Below, one piece after another: positions 1 through 8,649 of a stretch of DNA of 64,000 bases. The position numbers and the translations under genes were made by a program. The stretch spans positions 244,541-308,540 of the forward strand of contig NZ_MRDM01000010.1 of assembly GCF_002008165.1 (NCBI RefSeq). Direction: 5' to 3'. Numbering within the stretch: the stretch's first letter is position 1; every line of letters begins with the position of its first letter. The stretch is from Rhizobium laguerreae (GTDB lineage Bacteria; Pseudomonadota; Alphaproteobacteria; Rhizobiales; Rhizobiaceae). The notes beneath the pieces were generated by a model. It made no database searches, was not told the origin of the DNA, and saw only the letters and a program-made list of their open reading frames with translations.

Positions 1-446
1 GTTTCGACCCCAAGCCCGGAGAACATCCACTCCAGCAGTGCCATGCCGCAATGGAACATCAGATTGCGGATATCGCTCGCCCGCCCGCGGATGACGTTGT
101 CGAATTCGGCCGAGCCGGGCTGGATGTTGCAGATGCCGAAATTGCCGAACCGGTTTCCGCCGGGATCGCAAATGACGAACAGGATTCGGTCGGCGGCGGG
201 CAGTGAGATGGTTTCGAGCCACCGCCGCGTGCGTTCCTCGGTGGCGCTAAACTGGGTGAGGAAAAACGGCATCGACTGGTTGCGCCACGTCGTCAGATCG
301 TCGATCAGGCCGGGCTCGTCGAGCATAGACCTGTCGATGCATTGCAGGTCGCCCACATGCCTGCCGTTATCGTCCCTGATCGGAAGTCGGAGCCGCCTGG
401 CCGGATCCGCATTGTCCTTGAGGCTGACGATGTCGACCTGTGTCAT
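1..446 (-). CDS. GNAT-family N-acetyltransferase (3' end cut by window edge)
   Basis: Translating the minus strand from the ATG at 446 gives 148 residues open to the window edge (start MTQVDIVSLK). The pattern of a front strand, a 'PFFLTQF' segment, a strand 'RILFVICD' and then 'NRFGNFGICNI' resembles RimJ/RimL-type acetyltransferases that modify sugar nucleotides or peptide N-termini. It lies 24 bp after the CmcI-like gene and is the last visible gene of the CDP-sugar operon, so N-acylation of an amino sugar made by the aminotransferase upstream is a reasonable inference. The C-terminal acetyl-CoA part is outside the window. The plus-strand reading frame across the same bases is a shadow. 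Confidence 0.6.
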   Translation of the reverse strand, partial: MTQVDIVSLKDNADPARRLRLPIRDDNGRHVGDLQCIDRSMLDEPGLIDDLTTWRNQSMPFFLTQFSATEERTRRWLETISLPAADRILFVICDPGGNRFGNFGICNIQPGSAEFDNVIRGRASDIRNLMFHCGMALLEWMFSGLGVE

Positions 447-470
447 GAACGACTATCCCCGCTTGTTCTC

Positions 471-1229
471 TCACGCCTTTCGGCAGATGCAGTAGCCGCC
501 CGGCGAGGAAGACAGCACGAGCTTGCCGTTCAGAACCGGATCGACTTCGAAGCGGTCGGTTTCCGCCAGATAATCGGTGACTGCCTTCAGCGGCTCGTTG
601 CCGCGCAGCCAGACCTTGGAGCGCTTTGTGAAGGCCTGTTCCTCGGTCAGGTGGCCGATGAGCGTGTCGGCGACGACGAGGTAGCAGCCTTCCGTCACCA
701 GCGGACCGTAGGCGCGGCATTCCGCCAGAACATGCTCGTAGGAATGGTCGCTGTCGAGCACCACCATCACGCGGGCGCCCGGCGGGATCTCGGCCTTCAC
801 GGCGGCAAGCACGTCGTCGTCGACGGAACCGCCCTGGATCATCTTGATCCGGCTCGACATCGGATGGGATTCGATCGACTGGCGATTATGGGCGCGGATG
901 TCGATGTCGACACCGACGACCTTGGCCTTGTCGTTGCCCATGGCGGCGAGGATCGACGCCATGAAGATCAGCGAGCCGCCGCGCGCAATGCCGGTTTCGA
1001 TGATGACATCGGGCTTAGTCGCCCAGATGACCTCCTGGGTCGCCAGGATATCGACCGGAAGCTGGATGATCGGCACGCCCATCCATGACCAGAGATAGAA
1101 ATAGTCGAACTTGTCGAGCCCGATCAGCGTGTTCAGCGATTGTTGGAAACTTGCCTCGTCCTTGCCGAGTGCAAGCGACATTTCCCGCTTGTGGGCTTCG
1201 AATTCGAGACGATCGTCCTTCGTGGTCAT
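471..1229 (-). CDS. CmcI / cephalosporin-hydroxylase-family methyltransferase
   Basis: A 252-residue protein starting MTTKDDRLEF at the ATG at 1229; the open frame extends further upstream, but that part overlaps the aminotransferase gene and has no protein-like composition. The hallmark is the SAM-binding loop 'IIETGIARGGSL' followed by 'VVGVDIDIR' and 'VMVVLDSDHSYEHV', typical of the CmcI / rhamnosyl O-methyltransferase family (Rossmann SAM-dependent enzymes). In surface polysaccharide clusters such proteins usually O-methylate a sugar, so that is the likely role here. It starts 32 bp after the aminotransferase stop and is co-transcribed with it. Confidence 0.8.
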   Translation of the reverse strand: MTTKDDRLEFEAHKREMSLALGKDEASFQQSLNTLIGLDKFDYFYLWSWMGVPIIQLPVDILATQEVIWATKPDVIIETGIARGGSLIFMASILAAMGNDKAKVVGVDIDIRAHNRQSIESHPMSSRIKMIQGGSVDDDVLAAVKAEIPPGARVMVVLDSDHSYEHVLAECRAYGPLVTEGCYLVVADTLIGHLTEEQAFTKRSKVWLRGNEPLKAVTDYLAETDRFEVDPVLNGKLVLSSSPGGYCICRKA

Positions 1230-1261
1230 GACTGTTCTTTGTCCTTCGCTGTAGGGCTGTC

Positions 1262-2410
1262 TTAGACCGACTGCCGCAATGCCGTGCTGTTGTGGTAGAT
1301 CCGCCCGGCCGCCATATCGAGCAGCGTTGCCGCTACCCGGTCGATATCGGCTTCGCTCATGTCGTGATAGCTCGGCAGGTTGATCGCACGGCCCGGAATG
1401 CTCCAGGCGTTCACGTTCTCGGGCCGATCTTCGAACATGGAGAGGCTGGAGAGGGGATAGAAGAAGACGCGCGCGTCGATATTGGCGGTCTCGAAGGTCT
1501 GCTGCATCATCTCGCGGGTAACGCCCGTCGACGGATGGAAGACGGCGGTCGGCATCCAAGCGCCGTTGATCGTGCCGGTGTATTCCGGGTTCATCGTGAT
1601 GCCGGGCAGGGCCGAAAGCCGGATCATGTAGGAGGCCAGAATTTCGCGCTTGCGGTTGACGAGTTCCTCGATGCGCTCGAGTTGGGCGCAGCCGATGGCA
1701 GCCTGGATGTTGGACATCTTGTATTTGAAGCCGATCGCATCCGGCCAGAACTGCTTCGTCTGTCCGCGAGCCCGGCCGTGATTGCTGAGCGTCAGCACCT
1801 TTTCGTAAAGGGCGGCGTCATTGGTGACGAACATGCCGCCTTCGCCTGTCGTCAGCGTCTTGGTGCCATGGAAGGAGAAGGTGCCGAACGCGCCCATCGA
1901 GCCGGCGCGGCGGCCGTGCCAGAGGGAGCCGACCGCTTCAGCCGCGTCTTCGATCACCGGAATGCCCGTCCTCTTGCCGATCTCCAGCAGCGCATCCATG
2001 TCGCAGAGGTTGCCGTAGAGATGCGTGGCGATAATGGCCTTGGTCTTCGGCGTGATATGGCGCTCGACCTCCTCGGGATCAATGCACCAAGTGTCGGCGC
2101 GCACATCGACGAAAACGGGTCTTGCGCCGAGATGGACAATTGGGGAGACGGTCGCAACCCAGTTCGTATCGGCGAGGATCACTTCATCGCCAGCGCCGAC
2201 GCCGAGCGCTGCAAGCCCCATGTGCATGGCGCCGGTGCAGCTCGAGGTCGCGATCGCAAAGCCGCTGCCGAGGTAGGTCTTGAAGTCGCGTTCGAAGCGG
2301 TTGAGATAGTCGTAGCAGCGCGCGCCCCAGCCGGTGGCGGCGGCATCGGCTGCATAATCCGTTTCGAGCTGGGTGATCGAAGGTTTGGTGTAGAAGATCC
2401 GGTTTGTCAT
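1262..2410 (-). CDS. DegT/DnrJ/EryC1/StrS-family PLP sugar aminotransferase
   Basis: A 382-residue fold-type I aminotransferase that would transfer an amino group to a keto-sugar nucleotide. Visible marks are 'TSSCTGAMHMGLAALG' (phosphate-binding turn), the cofactor aspartate in 'IEDAAEA' (D155) and the Schiff-base lysine K184 in 'FHGTKTLTTGEGG'. Because the lysine is present it is a true aminotransferase and not an RfbH-type 3-dehydrase, which has His there. The start ATG at 2410 lies 76 bp after the glycosyltransferase gene, the largest gap in the operon. The substrate is not visible from sequence; the CDP-4-keto-6-deoxy sugar made by RfbF/RfbG is the obvious candidate. Confidence 0.88.
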   Translation of the reverse strand: MTNRIFYTKPSITQLETDYAADAAATGWGARCYDYLNRFERDFKTYLGSGFAIATSSCTGAMHMGLAALGVGAGDEVILADTNWVATVSPIVHLGARPVFVDVRADTWCIDPEEVERHITPKTKAIIATHLYGNLCDMDALLEIGKRTGIPVIEDAAEAVGSLWHGRRAGSMGAFGTFSFHGTKTLTTGEGGMFVTNDAALYEKVLTLSNHGRARGQTKQFWPDAIGFKYKMSNIQAAIGCAQLERIEELVNRKREILASYMIRLSALPGITMNPEYTGTINGAWMPTAVFHPSTGVTREMMQQTFETANIDARVFFYPLSSLSMFEDRPENVNAWSIPGRAINLPSYHDMSEADIDRVAATLLDMAAGRIYHNSTALRQSV

Positions 2411-2486
2411 GCCGCTAATTTCTGTTGAATTGAGATCGAGACCCAGGCGTCCGCAACGATGCTAGTTTTTGAAACTGGCGCGAGGC

Positions 2487-3725
2487 TCACATGATGATGT
2501 GCCGGGCGAGATCGTGCTCGTGGAACACCAGATTGGGCAGGTAGCCGAGTGCCAGGAAATATTCTCGGTCGCTGTCGACGCTGACGAAGACGGCGGTGCT
2601 TTCCAGTGGACTGTCGCCGAGTTTCACCGTCACCTTGACCTTTTCGTTGAGGCCGAGCTCGCGCATCAGGCCTTCGAGCGCCGCGATATCCGTGAAACCG
2701 CCAAGAAGCAGCGTATCGATGCCGATTGCCGCATTCACTTCGCTCACCAGCGTCTGGATGGCGACCATCAGGGGCAGCCCTTCAAGGAACCTGCGGATTT
2801 CCGGGTGGTCCTGCATCCCGCCCCACGCGAGGCGGGTATAAAGCTCATAGGCCTTGATGAAATTCTTCCTCTCCGCCCAGAAGCGGAAGGCGACCGCCAT
2901 ACGATTGAGCGTGAAGATCTTGCACATCTCGTCATACTTGAGACGCGTCTCGGGCGTGAGCTTCAGCGCCCCGCGCCTGACGCCCGTATAGAGGAAGTAC
3001 TCAAGCCCCCCCCGATAGCGATCCCAGCTCGTCATGACGTCGTTGGCGCCTTCCTGCGGGCGGTCGCGGACGATCGCCGAATTGCCGATGGAGCGGTAGA
3101 AGGGCCGCTGTAGGAAGGCGACCGCCCCCTGATCGAGGAAATGCGCAAGGAACGGGAACGGGTAGAAGCAGAATTCCCGCGGGATCCAGGCCGACCGCAA
3201 GGGTGACGAACGATAGATCGCGATTTCCGGAAAGATGTGGCGTTCGAAAATATACTGGAAGACTTCGCCGAAGCTGCCGTGCGGAAACTTCCGATCCTCC
3301 TCGACATCGTAGAATTTCGCGATGTCGGTTTTGGCGACTTCGTCGTAGAAGAACCACGGCGCATGGGCGCAGGTCACCTCCTGATTGTTGTCGAGATATC
3401 TGATGGTGTCGGCCACTGCATCGGCGATCAGGATGTCGTCGTCCGCGAGGTAGACGACGTATTCGCCCTTGCCGAGGCGCAGAGCGCTCGTGACGTTTGC
3501 CGCGGCGCCGGCATTGCTTTCGCGCTTGTAGTAGCGGATTGGCAGCCCGCGACCGATGAATTCCTCGACCACCTGCTGGGTGCCGTCCGTAGAGGCATTG
3601 TCGCAGATGACGATTTCGAAGGGAAAGTCGAACTTGTAGTCGTTCTCGCAGTAGATCAGCGAGTTTCTGAGAAAGGCTTCGCGGTTGTAGGTCGGAATGC
3701 AGATGCTGAGTTTGATGCCGCTCAA
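2487..3725 (-). CDS. Family 2 glycosyltransferase
   Basis: A 412-residue GT-A glycosyltransferase. The N-terminus 'KLSICIPTYNREAFLRNSL' and 'IVICDNASTDGT' form the nucleotide-sugar-binding half, and 'YVVYLADDD' (around residue 95) is the metal-binding DxD-type motif. The C-terminal ~200 residues look like an extension specific to this subgroup. No ATG fits: the best start is a TTG at 3725 that overlaps the TGA of the epimerase gene in a TTGA junction, so translation is probably coupled. It likely transfers the sugar made by this operon onto a lipid-linked oligosaccharide in the cytoplasm. Confidence 0.85.
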   Translation of the reverse strand: MSGIKLSICIPTYNREAFLRNSLIYCENDYKFDFPFEIVICDNASTDGTQQVVEEFIGRGLPIRYYKRESNAGAAANVTSALRLGKGEYVVYLADDDILIADAVADTIRYLDNNQEVTCAHAPWFFYDEVAKTDIAKFYDVEEDRKFPHGSFGEVFQYIFERHIFPEIAIYRSSPLRSAWIPREFCFYPFPFLAHFLDQGAVAFLQRPFYRSIGNSAIVRDRPQEGANDVMTSWDRYRGGLEYFLYTGVRRGALKLTPETRLKYDEMCKIFTLNRMAVAFRFWAERKNFIKAYELYTRLAWGGMQDHPEIRRFLEGLPLMVAIQTLVSEVNAAIGIDTLLLGGFTDIAALEGLMRELGLNEKVKVTVKLGDSPLESTAVFVSVDSDREYFLALGYLPNLVFHEHDLARHIIM

Positions 3726-4264
3726 AGGTTTGTCTCCTGGCTGTAGCTCTCAAGCGCGGCGTCGCGCTCGCTGATGACGCTCGGCGGGAACGGCCAGGCG
3801 ATGGAAAAGGCGGGATCGTCCCAGCGGACGCCACGAGCAAGTTCCGGTACGTAGGCTTCCGACATCTGGTAGAAGAGCTCGCAGTCGTCGTCGAGCGTCA
3901 GGAAGCCGTGCGCGCATCCGGCAGGTATATAGAAGGCGTTGTGACTGATGGCATCGAGCTCGACTGAGGCCCATTTGAGATAGCTCGGCGAATCCCGCCT
4001 GAGATCGAGCGCCACGTCGAAGACCGTGCCGCGCGTGGCACGCACCAGCTTGATCTCCGGCCGCGGCTCGGCCTGAAAGTGCATGCCGCGCAAGGTTCCG
4101 CGCTTGTGATTCTGCGAGACGTTGCACTGCGGGTAGGAGGGTACGAGACCATGGTCGGCAAAGCTCTTGGCGTCGAAGGTCCGCGCGAACAGTCCGCGCT
4201 CGTCTGAGCGGGCCTCGACCTCCACGACAAAAGCACCCGAAACCGCGGTCGGAACGAATTTCAT
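3722..4264 (-). CDS. dTDP-4-dehydrorhamnose 3,5-epimerase-like protein (RmlC family)
   Basis: A 180-residue cupin-fold sugar epimerase starting MKFVPTAVSG at ATG 4264, overlapping the upstream methyltransferase stop by 4 bp (ATGA). The RmlC catalytic histidine is present in 'TLRGMHFQ' (H62), and a tyrosine matching the catalytic acid lies at 'ELFYQMSE' (Y132). 'FYIPAGCAHGFLTL' is the classic cupin motif of the family. No RmlA/B/D partners are nearby; the neighbours make a CDP-sugar, so the substrate is probably the CDP-4-keto-6-deoxy sugar, with C3 and/or C5 epimerised. The longer open frame upstream of M1 is a shadow of the methyltransferase gene. Confidence 0.85.
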   Translation of the reverse strand: MKFVPTAVSGAFVVEVEARSDERGLFARTFDAKSFADHGLVPSYPQCNVSQNHKRGTLRGMHFQAEPRPEIKLVRATRGTVFDVALDLRRDSPSYLKWASVELDAISHNAFYIPAGCAHGFLTLDDDCELFYQMSEAYVPELARGVRWDDPAFSIAWPFPPSVISERDAALESYSQETNL

Positions 4265-5496
4265 CCGAGCACCGTCAGTTCCGGCACGGCAACGGCGAAG
4301 CGTCCGCCCCAGGCGCCGATCCTGCTGTTGGCCGCAACGACCTCGTTCTTGATGTTCCATGGCAGGATCAGAATGTAGTCGGGCCGCGTCTCATCCATCT
4401 TTTGCGGCGCGTAGATCGGCAGCTTGCTGCCCGGCAGGAAGTGGCCCTGCTTGTGCGGATTGCGGTCGACCACGTAGTCGATGAGGTCGGTGCCTACACC
4501 GCAGAAATTCAGGAGCGTATTGCCCTTGGCGGCAGCGCCATAGGCGGCGACCGTCTTGCCGTTGCGCTTGGCTTCGTTGAGGAAGGCGAGCAGTCCGTCC
4601 TTGATTGGCGCGACGCGGCTCTGGAAGACCTCGTAGGTTTCGACCGTGTCGAAGCCGGCGGCTGCCTCGTCGGAGCGCACCTTGGCAAGGCCGCGGCCGG
4701 TTGCATGAGCCGTGGATGTTGCTCGGGAGGCGAGCACGCGGAGACTCCCGCCATGGGTCGGCAATTCCTCCACGTCGAAGACTTTGAGGCCGTGCGCCGC
4801 GAACACCTTTTCGACGGCCAGCAATGACAGATAGTAGAAATGCTCGTGATAGACGGTGTCGAATTGGATGTTTTCGATTAGCCGCAGCAGATGCGGGAAT
4901 TCGACGCTGACGACGCCATCAGCCTTCAGCGCGGCCGAGAGCCCGCCGACGAAATCGTTGATGTCAGGGACATGCGCCAGGACGTTGTTGCCGATGACGA
5001 TGTCGGCGGCAAGGCCGCGCGAGACGAGATCGGCAGCAGTTTCCTTGCCGAAGAAGCGCGCTTCCGTGGGAACGCCGATCTGCCGTGCCACTTCCGCGAC
5101 GTTCTCAGCCGGCTCGATGCCGAGCACCGGCACGCCGACTTCGACGAAATGCTTCAGCAGATAACCGTCATTGCTCGCCACTTCGATGACCTGCGATGCC
5201 TCGCTGAGGCCGAAGCGCTCGCGCGCCATGATGGTAAACTGGCGGGCATGCTCCACCCAGCCGTCGCTGTAGGAGGAGAAATAGGCATAGTGGCTGAAGA
5301 TATCCTCCGGCGGAACGAAGGCGTCGGCTTGCACCAGCCAGCATTCCGTGCAGACGAAGGCGCGCAGCGGGTAGGAGGGTTCGGGTAGTTTAAGCTGCTC
5401 CTCCGTCAGATAGGCATTGGCGAGCGGAGTCGAGCCCAGATCGACAAAACGATGCTTCAGCGGAGTGTTGCAGAACCGGCAATTATGCGCTGTCAT
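4261..5496 (-). CDS. SAM-dependent sugar C-methyltransferase (TylC3-like)
   Basis: A 411-residue three-domain protein of the NDP-hexose C-methyltransferase type. The N-terminal zinc-binding module has cysteines C6/C9 and C49/C52; the central SAM domain carries 'VIEVASNDGYLLKHF' (about 103-117); the C-terminal domain carries 'YHEHFYYLS', 'THGGSLRV' and 'YGAAAKGNTLLNF'. Proteins of this architecture add a methyl branch to C3 of a 4-keto sugar nucleotide. It overlaps rfbG and the epimerase gene by 4 bp each (ATGA), so the three proteins are made together. This predicts a 3-C-methyl branched 6-deoxyhexose. Confidence 0.87.
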   Translation of the reverse strand: MTAHNCRFCNTPLKHRFVDLGSTPLANAYLTEEQLKLPEPSYPLRAFVCTECWLVQADAFVPPEDIFSHYAYFSSYSDGWVEHARQFTIMARERFGLSEASQVIEVASNDGYLLKHFVEVGVPVLGIEPAENVAEVARQIGVPTEARFFGKETAADLVSRGLAADIVIGNNVLAHVPDINDFVGGLSAALKADGVVSVEFPHLLRLIENIQFDTVYHEHFYYLSLLAVEKVFAAHGLKVFDVEELPTHGGSLRVLASRATSTAHATGRGLAKVRSDEAAAGFDTVETYEVFQSRVAPIKDGLLAFLNEAKRNGKTVAAYGAAAKGNTLLNFCGVGTDLIDYVVDRNPHKQGHFLPGSKLPIYAPQKMDETRPDYILILPWNIKNEVVAANSRIGAWGGRFAVAVPELTVLG

Positions 5497-6557
5497 GATA
5501 CTGTTTCCTCATAGGCCGCGATCTGCCCGAGCGAGAAGGCGCGCATGTCGGCTCCCTCGCGGTTGGCCTTGTACCAGGCGGCTGTCCAGTCGATTGTCTG
5601 CTTCAGGCCGAGGCGCGGACGCCAGCCGATGGCGGAGAGCGCCAGTGCCGAACTCAAGGTAAGGGCAGGCGCTTCCGGAAGATGTTTTCCGGGCGCCGGC
5701 TTCCAGACGTCGTTCACGCCATGAGCCAGGCCGAGCGCCTCGGCAAGTTCGGAGACTGTCGCGAAGCTCTGCGGGTCTGGGCCGAAATTGAGTGCTTCGG
5801 GCAGCTCCTGCTCGCCGGCAAGTGTCAAGGCCTCGGCGAAGGCGAGATAGCCGCCGAGCGGCTCCAGCACATGCTGCCAGGGGCGGATCGCTTCGGGATA
5901 GCGCAGCAGGATCGGTTGGCTGCTTTCGAAGGCGCGGATGAAGTCCGGAATCAACCGGTCTTTCGACCAGTCGCCGCCGCCAATGACATTGCCGGCACGT
6001 ACCGTCGCAAGCCTGATATCGCGCCCCTTGAAGAAGCTGTCGCGGTAGCTCTGGACGACCAATTCGGTGCAGGCCTTGGAGTTGGAGTAGGGGTCCTTGC
6101 CGCCCAGCATATCCGTCTCGACGAAGGGTACGCCGCTGCCGTTGTTGGCATAGACCTTGTCGGAGGTGACGACGAGAGCCGTCTTGACCGAGGGCGTTTC
6201 CCGCACCGCGTCGAGCACGTTCGCCGTTCCCATCACATTGGTCGCGAAGGTTTCGGTCGGGTTTTCGTAGGAGCGCCGCACCAGCGCCTGCGCTGCCATG
6301 TGGATGACGACTTCGGGCTGGAAATCGCTGCAATGTTGCTTGAACGCTGCCGCGTCGCGGATGTCGGCGATGTGATGGCCCTGTCCATTCCAGGGTGCAA
6401 GCCGCGCGTAGAGCGAGGGATTGGTCTCGGGTTCGAGCGAGACTGCCGTCACTTCCGCGCCGAGCTTCTCCAGCCACAACGACAGCCAGGATCCCTTGAA
6501 CCCAGTGTTTCCCGTCAGGAACACGCGCCTGCCATTCCAGAAGTCCGTCAGGCCCAT
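5493..6557 (-). CDS. rfbG: CDP-glucose 4,6-dehydratase
   Basis: A short-chain dehydrogenase-type NAD enzyme converting CDP-glucose to CDP-4-dehydro-6-deoxy-glucose. The dinucleotide-binding motif 'GNTGFKGSWL' (about 16-25) has the 'GFKGSWL' signature typical of RfbG. The catalytic Tyr-x3-Lys is in 'DPYSNSKACTELV', and 'ALVVTSDKVYAN' provides the upstream Thr/Asp/Lys. ATG 6557 is preferred; an in-frame GTG at 6566 would add three residues. It overlaps the end of rfbF by 10 bp. Together the two enzymes define the CDP branch of deoxysugar synthesis. Confidence 0.92.
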   Translation of the reverse strand: MGLTDFWNGRRVFLTGNTGFKGSWLSLWLEKLGAEVTAVSLEPETNPSLYARLAPWNGQGHHIADIRDAAAFKQHCSDFQPEVVIHMAAQALVRRSYENPTETFATNVMGTANVLDAVRETPSVKTALVVTSDKVYANNGSGVPFVETDMLGGKDPYSNSKACTELVVQSYRDSFFKGRDIRLATVRAGNVIGGGDWSKDRLIPDFIRAFESSQPILLRYPEAIRPWQHVLEPLGGYLAFAEALTLAGEQELPEALNFGPDPQSFATVSELAEALGLAHGVNDVWKPAPGKHLPEAPALTLSSALALSAIGWRPRLGLKQTIDWTAAWYKANREGADMRAFSLGQIAAYEETVS

Positions 6558-7321
6558 AGCTTCCACGGCGCCTTTCCGGAACTCCAGAGCTCCTCAAGGT
6601 GGTTGCGCTCGCGGAGCGTATCCATCGGCTGCCAGAAGCCGTCATGCCTGAAGGCGGCGAGCTGGTTGTTGGCGGCGAGCCATTCCAGCGGCCCGCCTTC
6701 CCAGACCGTGTCGTCGTCCGGGATGAGGTCGACCACCGAAGGATCGAGCACGAAGAAGCCGCCGTTGATGCGCTGGCCATCGCCTCTCGGCTTCTCGACG
6801 AAGGAGGTGATGTACTGCCCCTCGATATTCGTCGCACCGTAGCGTCCTGGGGGCGTTACCGCGCACATCGTCGCCTTGAGGCCATGGCTGCGATGGAAGG
6901 CGACTTCGGCGGCGATATCGACGTTGCCGACGCCGTCACCATAGGTCAAGCAGAAAGGCTCGCCGGGTGTCAGATGGTCGCGAATGCGCGCAATACGCCC
7001 GCCGGTCATCGAATGTATGCCGGTATCGACCACGGTCACGCGCCAGTTCGGCCGCGTGCCGCCGTGATAATTGATGCTGTTGGAGGCGAGATCGACGGTG
7101 ATGTCGTTGTGGTGCAGAACAAGGTTTACGAAATACTCCTTGATCATATAGCCCTTGTAGCCGGCGCAGATGATGAAATCATTGAGCCCGTGATGAGCAT
7201 AGATGCTCATGATGTGCCAGAGGATCGGCATGCCGCCGATTTCGACCAGAGGCTTGGGTCGGATACTGGTTTCCTCGGCAAGACGAGAGCCGAGGCCACC
7301 GGCGAGAATTACGACTTTCAT
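6548..7321 (-). CDS. rfbF: Glucose-1-phosphate cytidylyltransferase
   Basis: A 257-residue nucleotidyltransferase that makes CDP-glucose from CTP and glucose-1-phosphate. The N-terminus 'VILAGGLGSRLAEET' with 'RPKPLVEIGG' is the pyrophosphorylase signature, and the length equals the family norm. The body ('HHNDITVDL', 'VTVVDTG', 'FCLTYGDGVGNVDI') matches RfbF rather than RmlA. It is the first gene of the operon; the promoter must lie in the 547-bp gap upstream, which holds three copies of an unusual palindrome. Confidence 0.93.
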   Translation of the reverse strand: MKVVILAGGLGSRLAEETSIRPKPLVEIGGMPILWHIMSIYAHHGLNDFIICAGYKGYMIKEYFVNLVLHHNDITVDLASNSINYHGGTRPNWRVTVVDTGIHSMTGGRIARIRDHLTPGEPFCLTYGDGVGNVDIAAEVAFHRSHGLKATMCAVTPPGRYGATNIEGQYITSFVEKPRGDGQRINGGFFVLDPSVVDLIPDDDTVWEGGPLEWLAANNQLAAFRHDGFWQPMDTLRERNHLEELWSSGKAPWKLWA

Positions 7322-7868
7322 CCCAAGCGAACTCCAGAGTGTCTAGTCAGGTTTCCCGACCACCCTCAGAGCCACCCCGGGCTCTTTACAGGCGGAACGG
7401 CCGTATATTCATCCTTGCCCCGGTATCCGATTTCGTTCTTGTGCGAGGCTTACGGGAGTGTGGAAACCGACAGCCGCGCGTTTCGCGGGCCGTGCGTTGA
7501 GCAATAGAACGTCTGCCGTTTGGATATCGGTTTGGCTGAAGGCACGTCCTTCCAGTTTTGCGAGGAGTGCCAAGCGGGCGTAATTGATCCGACCAGACGC
7601 GGCCGATCCTGATAGGAAAGCGTCAGATAGCCGGCCGATTGCCCCCGGGCAAAAGCCCGGCGCGTCGGCCCGAAGAAAAAAATCCCACTTCGGAATCCCG
7701 AAATTCCCCCGCTTCGGGATTCCGAAATTCGACGCCTTTCGCGGGCTGTCGCCGCCGAGAAACATCCAATGATTTCAGGCCCGCAACCAATTTCGGGATT
7801 CCGAAGTGCTATATAGATTATGGTGGGAGTTCTCTACGCGCCGCCAAACCTTGGCCGGATCGTTGCGT
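7322..7868. other. Non-coding gap upstream of the rfbF operon
   Basis: 547 bp between rfbF and the small gene at 7869-8156, both on the minus strand. A minus-strand open frame of 118 codons exists here, but its composition is unconvincing and its repeated 'FGIPK' segments are just the palindrome repeats read in frame. The stretch contains the three palindromes at 7686-7808 and, beside the outermost, an AT-rich 'TATATAG' that could serve as a -10. I see no RNA gene. Confidence 0.5.
7686..7808. repeat. Three copies of a TTCGG-RATY-CCGAA palindrome
   Basis: Copies at 7686-7705 (CACTTCGGAATCCCGAAATT), 7712-7729 and 7789-7808. The first and third are exact reverse complements over 20 bp. The 14-bp cores lie at 7689-7702, 7713-7726 and 7792-7805. 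The copies read as dyad binding sites for a dimeric regulator, or as one large hairpin formed by the outer pair. They lie about 365-490 bp upstream of rfbF. I cannot name the binding protein. Confidence 0.65.
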
Positions 7869-8156
7869 CTAAGCCTTTAGATTAAGCTGGAGTGGAGTAT
7901 CTGCCTCGGCGACCTTGGGCTTACGTTTGGTTGCCGCACGGCGTGGTGGTTTGGTGGTCTTCTGCAGAGTGTCGGAGCCGAACTCATCTGACTCGCCGCT
8001 GGGCAGCAGCGGGTAAGCAGCAAGCGCCGCGCCGGCAGAAGCTACCTCAATGACCGGCTTGGTGCGCGGCATTTCAATGGCCGGCTCGGTGGCCGACACC
8101 TCGCGTGCCTTTGATGGCTCGGGTTTGCTGGGTGCGGATGTGGCGAATCGGATCAT
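7869..8156 (-). CDS. Small conserved-looking protein of unknown function
   Basis: 95 residues from ATG 8156, preceded by GGAG eight bases upstream. The sequence is rich in Pro, Ala, Glu and Lys (start MIRFATSAPSKPEPSK) with a basic patch 'RRAATKRKPKV' near the end and no membrane segment. It looks disordered. I do not recognise a family. An alternative start at 8210 would add 18 residues but has no ribosome site. It has no obvious link to the sugar operon except strand. Confidence 0.45.
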   Translation of the reverse strand: MIRFATSAPSKPEPSKAREVSATEPAIEMPRTKPVIEVASAGAALAAYPLLPSGESDEFGSDTLQKTTKPPRRAATKRKPKVAEADTPLQLNLKA

Positions 8157-8395
8157 TGCAAGACTCCATTGCGTTCTCCTTATGTTCGCATTTGGGGGTG
8201 AGGGAGTCAATGTAGGCGAGCTATCAAGAGCGGCGGGAATAAGCGTCTAAAAATGAGGATTTCGGAGAGTTCTTGGGAGCTGCTGAGCGAACAAGCCTTT
8301 GAGCGCATTGGGGCTGAGCCTTTGTTGCAAGGCACCTGCGCAACTTTAGTTGAAAAGGCTTAACTCCTTGATCTTGGTAGCGATCAAGAATGGAA

Positions 8396-8482
8396 TGGTG
8401 CCCAGAAGAGGACTCGAACCTCCACACCCTTTCGGGTACCAGCACCTGAAGCTGGCGCGTCTACCAATTCCGCCATCTGGGC
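8396..8482 (-). tRNA. tRNA-Leu (anticodon CAG)
   Basis: The reverse complement starts GCCCAGATGGCGGAATTGG and ends TCTGGGCACCA. The acceptor stem GCCCAGA/TCTGGGC pairs fully, the T-loop GTTCGAGTCC is present, and the long variable arm (TACCCGAAAGGGTG) is the class II form expected for leucine. The anticodon stem CCAGC/GCTGG encloses TTCAGGT, giving anticodon CAG, which reads CUG. The CCA end is encoded. The 87-nt length includes it. Confidence 0.96.
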
Positions 8483-8649
8483 GACGGAGAGCGATGTAAG
8501 GGGGTGGCTCCTGACTGTCAACTGGGTTTTTGAAGTTTTTCTGACAGTTGGCGAGAAAGCTGCCGATCACATGGGCGGGAGTGGCCCAAGGCGGCATAGC
8601 GTTTCGGCGGTCACGCCCTATATAAAGGAAATATCGAAAGGAATGCCTC

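Noticed and set aside
7409..7765. 118-codon minus-strand open frame with repeated FGIPK segments
   Set aside because: The repeats are the palindromes read in frame; no ribosome site and unnatural composition.
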